This document shows positions 11,601-23,600 of a stretch of DNA of 64,000 bases, piece after piece (the stretch's first letter is position 1; each line of letters begins with the position of its first letter). The position numbers and the translations under genes are program-made. Under the pieces are notes generated by a model. That model ran no database searches. It saw nothing but the letters and a program-made list of their open reading frames with translations, and was not told the origin of the DNA. Location: NCBI GenBank assembly GCA_905221605.1, contig CAJNDS010001101.1:10001-74000 (forward strand), read 5' to 3'. The DNA is from Symbiodinium natans. Taxonomy: Eukaryota > Sar > Dinophyceae > Suessiales > Symbiodiniaceae.

Positions 11601-14600
11601 CTCGCCACACCACGCGCTTCAGGAACAGCTGCCGCAACTCTTGCGGAAGCACCTCCCGCAATTTTCAGCGTTTTTGCCCTAGACCCGAAACCTGAAACCC
11701 TCAGCCCTAAACCTACAAGACGCAGGGAGCCTTCAAGGGGCCAGCACCTTCAACGCCCCTGGGCCCTGAACTCTACAACCACCTGGTTGCTACCGCTCTC
11801 GAGAAGCAGAAATGCAACTTCGAACCCTAAACCCTAAACCCTAAACCCTAAACCCTAAACCCTAAACCCTAAACCCTAAACCCTAAACCCTAAACCCTAA
11901 ACCCTAAACCGTGGCTCTCTAAGACTCGCCCTCAACTCACGGGTTCCCCTACTGCGCCCATCTATACTACCCCCGTAGGAAATTAAAGTTTGTTGAGGGG
12001 GGAACCTAGGGGGGGTAGTATAGAGGGGGGAATTTTAAGGGGTGAACCTAGGGGGGGGTAGCAAAGAAACCCGAAACCGCAAATCTCAACCTCTGCTCGC
12101 GGCTGACAAGTCGTACCCTGGAAGCCTGGATCAAAGTTGGCGCACAACATCTACAGCCTCAAGGCACTGTTCCCGCTGGTCTTCGACTTCATAGAGTGCA
12201 CTCCATAAACTCTTCCAGGGTTTAAAGTTTCAGAAAAGCCCTCACCCCAAATCCCGCAACCCCTTCTCAGCCCTAGTGGCGAAAAAAATGCATGCCGAGA
12301 CAGAATTCCGGGACTAAAGGAGGGACCCTCATAGGCTTAGGTATTTAGGGACTTTATGAGGTATATAGAAGGGCACAAAAAAGGGGAACAAGATACAAAG
12401 GTCCCGTGGGTCCCTCCTTATACCCCAACCTGGCACAAGCAGCCCTGCTAACGGCTTCTTAAGGGACAACCCTTCGCCCTGAGGCCCAAAACCCCTCAAC
12501 CCTGAACCCCTAAGCTCTGAATCCTTAAGCCCTACAGCCCCTGAACCATCTAAACCGCCTAAACAACCCTTCCATCGGAGGGGGGTGCCTGGCACGTGCG
12601 CCACTCCACGTAGCGCGCGGAGAGGTCACCGAAGCGGAGGTATGGGCTGAGCATGGCTGTCCAGGCCTCTGGCAATTCTCACGGGCTAGGCTTATAGGGC
12701 ACCTTCTCTACTGGGATCCCCGCAATGCAAGAGAATACTGACGCAGTCTGGGTCCAAAACCTACACCTCGCACGAGGCTGCTGAAAGCTAGGACCCGGAC
12801 CTTGTCGGCCCGAAAGCGGCCGCCAGCGTCATCTCGTGGATGGAGGCCTCGAAACAGATGGGGATTCTGGTGTAAGGGTCTATAGGGGTGGTAATTAGGG
12901 GTTTGTGTAGGGTTTAGGGTTTAGAGTTTAGGGGTTAGGTTGGGGGGGTGGGGTTGGGGGGGGGGGGTTCGGGTAGGGATTCAGGCTTATGGGATGGCGC
13001 AGGGCTTAGGCGTTTGAGAGTTTAATAAGAGCTTAGGGGATTCGAGTTTTGGGGGGCTTTCTGAAGGCTTCTAGAGTTCTACTTCGTGGGGTTCAGGGTG
13101 TTTACAGGGTATCCACATGAGCCCGGAAGCCTTTTCACTAAAGCGCGAAGCCGAGAAGCCTATACCCCCACCTCCCAGGGGCACATTTTTAGGGGGTCCG
13201 AGTATGATTCCCTTGACTAAACACAACAAATAACCCTAAGCCCTGAACCCTCGAACTTTACCCCAAATCAACTTTGCCCTAACCCCTGTGCTCTAAAACC
13301 CTAAACCCTAAAACCTAAACCTGAACCCTAAACCCTAAACCCTAAGCCCTACACCCCAAACCCTAAACCCTAAACCAAGCACCCCCATGAACCCCAGACC
13401 GCATCTCTGCCGGGGCCCTCCTGGCGGGAAATAGCAGCCCCAGGCGGCATCCTTGAGCCATTCCTGGCGCACATTGCATTTAGGGTTTAGGGTTTAGGGT
13501 TCAGGGTTCAGGGTTTAGGGTTTGGGGTTTGGGGTTTGGGATTTAAGGTTTGGGGTTTGGGGTTTGGGGTGCGGAAGGTGCACGGCCCTTAAGGTGCACG
13601 CGTCATGTCAGCAGGGGTGCCCGAAGTGATGGGCATGCTCACTGGCATGGGTGGGCACAATGACCAGGAATAAGGTCATTCACAGGTTATGAGCGCCAAG
13701 TTCACGCGACACTGCGCGTGTGGTGCTGGCCAGGGCAAGGGTTCATCCTGTGGGGGTTGCTGGGAATAGGAGAGGTTGCCTGGACCAAAGCAAAAGGTGC
13801 TGCGGGGGTGGCCTGGGCTCCTAGGGGCAGCTTTGTCCATGGGTGGCATTGCAGAGGTGGCTGGCAGGTTGACAGCGAGCGCCTAACGGAAAGGTTGGGT
13901 GGCGCACACCTTTCGGCCGCTGTTGGTGGGGGCTTTGGCTGTGCCAAAGGGGGGAGTGCGGAAGGTGCACGGCCCTTAAGGTGCACGCGTCATGTCAGCA
14001 GGGGTGCCCGAAGTGATGGGCATGCTCACTGGCATGGGTGGGCACAATGACCAGGAATAAGGTCATTCACATGGGGTTTAGCCGGGCTTAGGGGGGTTTA
14101 GGGGTTCACGGTTTAGGCTTAGTTTGGGGGGGTTCCGATGCGTCTTCGGTTTGGTTTGGAGGGCTTAGGAGTTTTTGCACTTTTGGGTTTCTTTGGGGGC
14201 TTTGGGGTTTTGGGGCTTTTGGCGGTTTTGGGGTTTATGGGGTTCAAGGTTTAGGCGTAGTTAAGGGGTTTGGATGTAGGGGTTTTGAGGTTTAGTGTTT
14301 CGGGGCGGAGGGGTTGAGGCGAAGGGGTGGGTTTAGTGGTTCAGGGTTGTGTACGTTAAACACCGAACCCAAAATCGCAGTTATGCATCGGATGTTCGAG
14401 GACGTTCTAGTGCTTAGGGTTTAGAAGGCGAGCCCAACGCTATTCCGCAGCGAATGTGGCGGGCGGGTCGGCGAAGAAATGTTGGATCCATGTTCAGGGC
14501 GGCCCGGGTGTTCACAGTGGGGATGAGGGTTGAGGGCATTGGTTCAGTTCCTTTCGGCGGGTGCGATGATGGTAGGTGCTGTCATGCTGCCGGAACTACC

Positions 14601-17600
14601 CCCTAAACCCTAAACCCTAAACCCTAAAGCCTAAACCCTAAACCCTAAACCTGCAACTCTATTTCCTACGATGTAGAAGTTTTCCAACCCTAACCTCCAA
14701 ACCCGAACCCAGGCATCTGTAGGTCGAGACAACACACAGCACAACTGAGACTAGTGACCTCCCAACCATTGGCCAGTGAAGCCAAGGAACACCTAAACCC
14801 TAAACCCCAAACCCCAAACCCCAAACTCCAAACCCTAAACCCTCAACCCTCAACCCTAAACGCTAAACCCCAAACCCTTAACCCTCAACCCTCAACCCTC
14901 AACCCTCAACCCCAAACCCCAAACCCTAAACCCTAAACCCTAAACCCTAAACCGCCCTGACGCTTCTGGCGCCTCTAGCCGCCGCATGGCCGCAGCCTCC
15001 CCCATGGGCCAGAACCTCTGGGTGCAACTGAGACAGGTTACTTGGAGGTTCATGGTACTTATTAACCCATGATAACTGTACTTATAGGGTTTAGGGTTTA
15101 GGGTACTTATATCTGTACTAATAACCATATCAGGGCACTTGAGGGGCTTATCAGTGGGCTATAAGTACAGTTGTAACTGGTTTAGAAGTAGCATGAACCT
15201 TGAAGTACGTTTCAGGGTCAGAGTGACACCAAGTTATGACCATGTGCCTTCCTCCCCCCCTCGCCCCAAACTTTGGGGATTAGGGATTTAGGGGTTAGGG
15301 TTTAGGAGTACCCCCTCCAAGCCCTGAACCCTGAGGTCCTTCTGGGAAGTTCATGGTACTTATTAACCAATTTATACCCAATTATCACCATGTGAGGCCT
15401 CTCAAGGGGCTTGTAAGTGGGTCATAAGTACAGTGATAACTGGGTTATAAGTGCCATGCACCTCCAAGTAGAGTCTAGGATTTAGCGTTTTAGAGAGTCG
15501 GCAGTCTGGAGCGCAAGGGGAAGCTTGGGACGAGAAATGAATGAACCCTAAGCCCGAAACCCTATACCCTAGACCCTCCGCTGTTGAACGAGAAATATGC
15601 CACAAAGCAAGGTGCGTAAGCAGGTGCCAAAAGACGTCTAGCTGCCTCGCACACCTCTTCTCAGGCTTAGGGGTTATAGGGTTTAGGAGAGTCCTACACC
15701 CAAAGCTATGAACTCTAGGATCCGAAACCCTAAACCCTAAACCCTAAACCCTAAACCCTAAACCCTAAACCCCAAACCCTAACCCTAAACCCTAAACCCT
15801 AACCCTAAACCCTAAGCCCTAGGCCCTATAAGCCCTAAGCCCTAAGCCCTGAAGCATGACAGAAGCCTCCGCATCTCGTAGGCCCAGTCGTCCTGCACAG
15901 GGCCAAAAGAGACCGATCCCTTAATTTACGTACGGGGTTTAGGGTTCAGGGTTTATAGGGTTTATAGGGTTTATAGGGTTTATAGGGTTTATAGGGTTTA
16001 TAGGGTTTATAGGGTTTATAGGGTTTATAGGGTTTAGGGAGGCTTATCTAGAGATACCCTATGCCCGATAGAAAAAAAGGGGTAAATAGTCCCAAATGAC
16101 TAACCTACGTCCCTTTATAATCCCCGAGAGCGTGTTACAAAAGGATAAAGGGGACCAAATTCCTGAGTTCTCTACCAAGAACTCGCAAGCCGAGCACGGA
16201 TTTCCCCCCCCTTACGAGGAAAAAAGCTCTGAAGGGTCCTCGTGGTTCCTAAAACCCACTAACCCTAAACCCTAAACCCTACCTTAAACCCTAAACCCTA
16301 AACCCTAAACCCTAAACCCTAAACCCTAAACCCTAACCCTAAACCCTACCTAAACCCTAAATGCAGACCCTAATGCTCCTCCTCCGGCACAGCGAAGCCG
16401 GCGGCCAACATAGCCTGCCTTCAGGCAATCCAATGCAAGGGTACCCAGGGACCGAAATCCTAACCAACGGGTTTAGGATTTCGGGTGTAATTTAGGGTTT
16501 AGGGTTAGGGTTTCAGGTTTCAGGTTTAGGGTTTAGAGTGTGGGGTTTACGAGGGTTTGGGCAAAGCGCGAACAGTTTTAGGAACTGCCGTGATTGCTTC
16601 TGGACAGCCTCGCAGCCATGAACTCTACGTCGGGGTGTGGTGTGGGTTTTATAGGGATCAGAGCCCCTAGTTGGAGGTTCATGGTACTTCTTTAACCCAG
16701 CTATAACTGTACTTATCACCCAACTATAACCATGTTGGGGCACTTAAGGGTCGTATTGGGGCGATAAGTGCAGTGATAATCGGGCCATAAGTACCATGAA
16801 CCTCATAGCCTCAACCCGCAACAAAGTTCGGACACGCCGTGCGCCAACTCGGGCGTTTCCGCGAAATCCGCTGGCACTCCTGCTCCTGGCAATGGCATCG
16901 TTGTGCGCAAGCGAGGGAACAGACTGCCTGATGTCGCATCGTGTCGCACCGAATATTCTGATGCTGTCGATTTCTGCATCATCGTATTGTTTCAACTGCG
17001 AGAACGGTTTAGGGCTTAGGGTTTAGGGTTTAGGAAGTTGTAAAGCTTGCTCGCCGGATGCAAGGTATGCGCCGGACACACGAGATCGTGGATCGGCGTG
17101 TGGGTTGCTCAAGGCTTTGGCCAGCCAGTGGAGGTTCATGGTACTTATCAACCAACTATAACTGTACTTTTTAGCCCACTGATAAGCCCCTTAAGTGCTA
17201 AGTACAGATACAAGTACAGTTACCCTAAACCCTAAACCCTATAGGTACAGCTCCAAGCAGAGGACGCAAAGCCTTTGCACGATGCACCCTGTGATATGAT
17301 CGGAGGAGTTCCTTTTGAGAGATGAACAGGCTCAGAGGTGTAGGATGTAGGGTTTAGGGTTTGGGGTTTAGGGGTTAGGGAAAGAAATCGCACGACAAGG
17401 GCTTAGCTGACAACGGCGGCGCACGCGCGCGCGCGCTCGAAACCGCTCTTTGTAAGGTAAGGTGCAGTTCATGAACACGATGAGCCTTAAACCTTAAACC
17501 TAAAACCCTGAGCCCTAAACCCTAAAGCCTAAGATCCCCGCCTCTTCTCGTTGAACTGCCGGAAGTTGGGAGGAATCTTGCGCCCGCCTCGCCCCCGCAA

Positions 17601-20600
17601 ACCCGAAGCCCATAAGGGTTTAGGATTTAGGTTGAGGGTTTAGAGGGCCTGGGGTTTAGGGCTTAGGATTCAGGGTTCAGTGTTTAGGGTTAGGGCAAAC
17701 CCAGGACCGAAGGGTTGGGTCCCAGGAGGGCTTCTTGGGTTTGGGTTTGGTTTCAACGCGGCCCGAAGTCCCAGAGGGTTTCGGGTCTCGGCTGTAGTTT
17801 CCAAACCCGAGACCCTAACCCTCTTCCCAACAAGGAACAACAACTCGGAGGCACTTTCATCCCTTCAGCCCCCTAATTACCAAATTCAGGGCCGTAGGCC
17901 TTCGGCTTAGGTTGGGGGACTCACCCTCTAGAAACCCCCCAAAGCCAAACAAAAACCGGCGCTTGGGCCTGTGCGCCCATATCCCAGGCCCTCCAGCGGG
18001 ATGGACCAGGGCCACTCCGGCGGAGAACTCAAGCGTCGCACCGCCTGGCGCGGGTTCAGGGACCCCAAACCCTAAACCCTGAACCCGGAACATGAACCCC
18101 TAACTAGCATGTACCCTGTATAATTGGCCTGGAGCCCTACATACCCTAAATGCCCTAAACACCCAAAATTCCCTAAATGCGCTAGAGACCCTAAATTCCC
18201 TGAATACACCCTAAATACCTCACATACCCTTCCTCAGGTGATTGCAAGCCCTGAACCCTAAACCCTAAACCCCGAACACCTTTAGTACCCTTATAAACCC
18301 AAAACCCAAAACCCAAAACCCAAAACCCAAAGCCCAAATCCCAAAACCCTATGAACCCTAAACCCTAAACCCTAAACCCTGAACCCTGAACCCTAAACCC
18401 TAAACCCTAAACCCTAAACCCTAAACCCTAAACCCTAAACCCTAAACCCCTGCCTCCAAGGGCTCCCGGCGCGGCCGAGGCCCCTCGTCCTTGGAGCGCC
18501 GTGCCTTCAGGGGCTTCGAGAGGCGCAAGGGTTTAGGGTTTAGGGTTTAGGGTTTAGAGGGTTTAGGGTTTAAGGTTTAGAGGGTTTAGAGGGTCTAGAG
18601 GGTTTAGAGGGTTTTGAGGGGTTTAGAGGGGTTAAGACGGTTCAGAGGGTTTAGAGGTTCAGGGTTTGGGTTAGGATATACATATATATGTATATAATGT
18701 ATGGAGGGTATCAAGGGTGTTCTGGGTTTAGCTTGCTTTTTCTTGGAGCGCATGCAGCTGGGACAGGGACAGCTGCACATGTGTGAGCTTGGTTGCAAGG
18801 TTTCAGCAGGGTTTAGGGCTTAAGGTCCTAAACCCTAAACCCTAAACCCTAAACCCTATACCCTAAACCCTAAACCCTAAACCCTAAACCCCAAACCCCA
18901 AACCCCAAACCCTAAAATCGCACTCGTGCCTCCCAGGGCTCAAACTTCATGACCATGGCGGTGAACGTTCGCACGTCAATGCCCAGGCTTCCCACCGCAG
19001 CGCACTCGAGCTCCTACTGGTCTACCGAGGTTAGGGTTTAGGGTTTAGGGTTTAGGGCTTGGGGCTAAACCCTAGACCCTTAAAACCCTAAACCCAACAC
19101 CTCAACCACCGCTGCAACCCAACACTCCTTAAGACCTAACGTCCAAACCCTCCCACTTCCTATCCCGGAATCCCTAAACCCCGCAACCCTGAACCATCTG
19201 TCGAGCCCTGGGAGTCGGAAAAAAAAAACGCGTGCCTACAATTCGGGCCTGACAACCACCATTAAAGGCAGTTTGGCCAAGGGGCCAAGGGGCCAAGGGG
19301 GGCGGGGGAACCCTAAACCCTAAACCCTAAACCCTAAACCCTAAACCCTAAACCCTAAACCCTAAACCGGAAAGTAACTTGGGGTTTAGGGTCAGGGGTT
19401 TGGGCGCCCGCAAACCCTCAACCGAATTCCAGTCCTTGTCTCGCTGGTGATGCCAGGGCTCCAGCCTGCTGCCAGGGTTTAGGGTTAGGGTTTAGGGCTC
19501 TGCGCACGAGAAGCTTGGAACAAGCAAAGTTCGGAACCCAAACGCTAGCGAACACAGAGTGCAGTCTAGAGTCAACCCCAATCTCTAAACCCTACACGCT
19601 AAGCCCTAAACCCTAGGCCCCTAAACCCAAAAAAAAAAAAAACTAAAACCCTAAACCCTAAACCCTAAACCCTAAACCCTAAACCCTAAACCCTAAACCC
19701 TAAACCCTAAACCCTAAACCCTAAACCCTAAACCCTAAACAACAAAAAAAACACCAAACCCGCAGCAGAGGCAGTCTCCCTCGACTCTCCCGGCTGGGCG
19801 ACGCAAGATCCCAAAGAGCCCAATGCCCCTGGCTTAAGGACTATGGGGTCTAGTTTAGGGTTTATAGACTTTAGGGGAGTATATCCTAAATTATGTCGGG
19901 ATGCTCAGTCATTTGTAAGGTATATTCCGTATTAGAAGGGTAGTGCTCTGATGTAGTCGGCCTTAGCCCATGCCAACCCTCACCTCCAAACCGTAAATCC
20001 GACAACCTAGAACCCCAACGCGGGTTTGGGGCAAGCTCATATCCCTATATCACGAAGCCCTACCTACCCTCAGAACCTTACTTGGCGGACCCTTCAGCCT
20101 CCTAATCTCCGATCCCATCCCAATCCCTGATCTGGGATTGGGGGTCGCAAGGCTTGTAGGGTTTGCGGGTGTAGGGTTTAGGGGTCGAGGTTCATAGGAT
20201 TTAGGGTTACAGGGTTATATGGGGCATAGGGGCTAGGTTACAACATTGCAAGCCACCCATGTACCCCCAAGCGATCGGCCGGGAAAGCTGCCGTTGGGAG
20301 TTTCGGGCTTCTCGAAAGCAGAAAATCCTGAAAACCTCCTTTGAGCCTGAACCCTAGACCACATGACCCAATGACCCAATGACCCTATGACCATGAACTG
20401 GCCCTAAACCCTAAACCGCAAACCCTAAGCCCTTGCCCTAAACCCTAAACCCTAAACCCTAAACCCTAAACCCTAAACCCTAAACCCTCTCTTACTATGT
20501 ATATTTAAACCCTAATGACCTTCGTCGGCATATTGTTTTTTTTTCCCCGGGCGGGGGCCCTAAACCCTGACGCCCTTCGTCGGCATATTGTTTTTTTCCC

Positions 20601-23600
20601 CGGGCGGGGGCCCTAAACCCTGACGCCCTTCGTCGGCATATTTTTTTTTTCCCCGGGCGGGGGCCCTAAACCCTGACGCCCTTCGTCGGCATATTGTTTT
20701 TTTTCTCCCCGGGCGGGGGGTAAACCCTGACGCCCTTCGTCGGCATATTGTTTCCCCCCCCCCCACCCCCCCCCCCCCCCCCCCCCCGCCGCCCTAATAA
20801 GACCACCCCCCCCCCACCCCCCCCCCCCCCCCACCCCCCCCCCCACCCACCCCCCTACTCCACCCCCCCCCCCACAACACCCACCCCCCCACCCCACCCC
20901 GTCTCACCCCGCAACCCTCCCTATTCCCATCCAGCAAGTGAGGAGGTTTGATTTCGGTTTTGGGTTAACTGGACCTTGAGCTTGAAGCCTACTGGGAATG
21001 TATTGAGTGAACTTTGTATTTTCTCAATGTTATGGGTTTCCTGGGTGGGTGGGGTTTTATTCCAACGCTTGACAAGCTGCTTGACTAGTAAATGCTCGGA
21101 CTTGAGATGCTGAACCCTAAACCCTAAACCCCAAACCCTAAACCCTATGCACTGAGCCCCGCGCTGGAGGTTGAAGTGCAAAGCCGATGCGCCGGTCGCC
21201 AATAAGACGTCCATGACCTCCATCGTGTAAAGCATAGGGGAGATTAGGGTTTAGGGCTTAGGGAACAAAACTTAAACCCTAAACCCTAAACCCTAAACCC
21301 TAAACCCTACACCCTACACCCTAAACCCTAAACCCGTAGCAGCGACGGACAGAGGCCCGGGAGCAAACAAGCCTGCATCGCATCAGAAGCTTCTGAATTG
21401 AAGAGGTACCTTGAATGTTGTTCGGGCCGTTCACGCACACCTTCTGCTCCACGAAAAAGCCCTACTAAAAAAAAAAAAAAAAAATCGAATTTGCCAGGAA
21501 AGCGCGAAATTCAGATAATGTTCATGGGCGTTTCCCTACGTTGCAGCCGCTACTTCCTTCACTAAAGAGCCACACCGAAATAGCTATTTTGCGTTTGGGG
21601 TCTAGGGTTTAGGGTTTAGGGTGTAGGGTTTAGGGTTTAGGGTTAGGGCTTGTCTGGGCTGGGGCCTGCTCCACCAGATTTCCCTTCCGGTAGATGATCC
21701 GGCTGCCCAACGAGTGCAGCGAGACGTCGAAGTGCTTCAGCGACTCCTAAACCCTGAACCTAAACCCTAAACCCTAAACCGTAAACCCTAAACCCTAAAC
21801 CCTAAACCCTATATAAACCCTAAACCCTAAACCCTAAACCCTAAACCCTAAACCCTAAACCCTAAACCCTAAACCCTAAACCCTAAACCCTAAACCCGAA
21901 ACCGCACCTTCATGTCTCCGGTCGTACAGGCTTTTCACCCAAGTACCCTTCCTCCAGTATTCCCTAACCCCAAGCCCTAGCCCTAAACCCCAAACCCGCT
22001 GTCAATATTCCCTCAGCACCTGGGCCAGAAGTGTGGCTTTAGGCTAACGCACTCAAAGAGCCTGATACACCGAATGAAGGAATACACCTGAAGATATATA
22101 GGGATCAGGATCCTAAAATCCTAAGCCCTAAGCCTGAGTTAGGGATTAGGGTTTGGGGTTTAGGGTTTGGTGTCTGAATTGAGGGGCTAGGGCCAGGGCC
22201 CCTCATAGGGTGCTTTTGTGACCTGCGGCAACAATATTCAGTCTTGGGTCTAAATTTCGGACGCAGGGTTCAGCTGTCGTGCGGCTCCTACTCTGCCCGT
22301 TGAAGTGGGTACCTCCCTGTTCCATTATCCTAAACCCTACCTTGAACCTCATAAGGCTCTTAAATGCGAACCGGTCAAGTCTGTTTAGGCCTTTGGATAC
22401 CCACGGATAAATCACTGGAAGTATCGGTAAGAAGTCCAGGGCTTTAAGCCCTAAGCCCTAAACGCTGAACGCTAAACCCTAAACCTATTTCGGGGCTCCC
22501 TTGGTGTTAAGGTCTAGGCGTTCATTTAGCTTTCGGGTTTAGGGCCCAGACTAACCTGGGACAAACATCTCAGGGTTTAGGTACCTTTGTTGTATAAGGA
22601 AACCGCACCTGAACCTCGAACCCTGCACCCCCTGCACCCGCAAACCCCAAATCCAAAATCCTAAACCTACAGGAGCCTACTCTGGGTCCCAGGTTTTGGT
22701 TTGCAAAAACTCGTCCCAGTGTCGTACCGCCACCAAAGACCCGCGCCGCGAACGGGCCAGGGTGATGGGTCGTCCTCATCGTGCACATAGAGTGGGACCT
22801 GGGAGCCGCAACTTGAGGTTTCGAGCTTCTGCCAGCTTGAAACTTGAATGTTTTTTTTTTTTTCTTTTGCTCGGGGGGGGGATTGAAAAGGGTTTAGGAT
22901 TCAGGGTTCGTGAGGCCTAGCCTTAAATCACTGAGAGCTGAATCAACATAAAACGCTCGAGTTCAACATGGCTCTCTTGCAAATGCCCCCCCCCCCCACC
23001 CCCGGTCAGAGCTGTCGAACCTTTGCTAGCGGCCGCGTCTTCGTCGGCACCGCATGGCGCCAGCCTCCACCAGAAAACGTGCAACTTCAACACGGTCATT
23101 GGCAGCTGCCCGGATGAGAGCTGTCGAACCTGTCCTCGTGGCCAAGTCCTTGTCGGCGCCAGCCTCCGCTAGGAAACGCACGATTTTAATATGGCCGGCT
23201 GACGATGCCATTATCAGAGCAGTCGCACCTGTGCTGGTTGCCAGGTCTTTGTCAGCGCCCGCCTCCACCAGCAATCGCGCGACTTGAACATGGCCATTTG
23301 CAGAAGCCATTATTAGAGCCGTCGCGCCTGTGCTGGTTGCCAAGTTCTTGTCGGCGCCTAACTCCACCAGCAACCGCGCGACTTGAACATGGCCAGTTGC
23401 AGATGCAACCATCAGCGCTGTCCAGCCGTTTTTATCGGCCGCGTCCTTGTCGGCGCCAGCGTCCACCAGCAAACGGACGATATCAACATTGCCAGCTGAA
23501 GATGCCATTATCAGAGCAGTCGCACCTGTGCTGGTTGCCAAGTCTTTGTCGGCACCAGCCTCCACCAGCAATCGCGCGACTTGAACATGGCCGTTTGCAG

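Larger units (their letters stand above)
13570..14071 (+). mobile_element. Miniature LTR retroelement (TRIM-like), complete
   Basis: Two identical 115-bp direct repeats (13570-13684 and 13957-14071), each starting TG and ending CA, enclose 272 bp. The whole is bounded by a TGGGG duplication (13565-13569 and 14072-14076). GGTTATGAGCGCC right after the left repeat resembles an initiator-Met primer site, and AAAGGGGGGAG right before the right repeat is a polypurine tract. No gag or pol is recognisable, so the element must be mobilised in trans. It lies in a TTTGGGG run within intron 11-12. The open plus frame across it is probably not a gene. Confidence 0.9.

Noticed and set aside
13390-13480. 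Extra photolyase-family exon (minus, [13 protein letters not shown])
   Set aside because: Open and protein-like, but exons 11 and 12 already join in phase with near-family spacing and no motif supports it.
13718-14050. 110-residue frame inside the miniature LTR element
   Set aside because: No gag or pol motif; it runs into the LTR, and such elements are normally non-coding.
20560-20897. Arg/Lys-rich or poly-Gly/Pro proteins
   Set aside because: Translation of the ~55-bp minisatellite and the poly-C tract.
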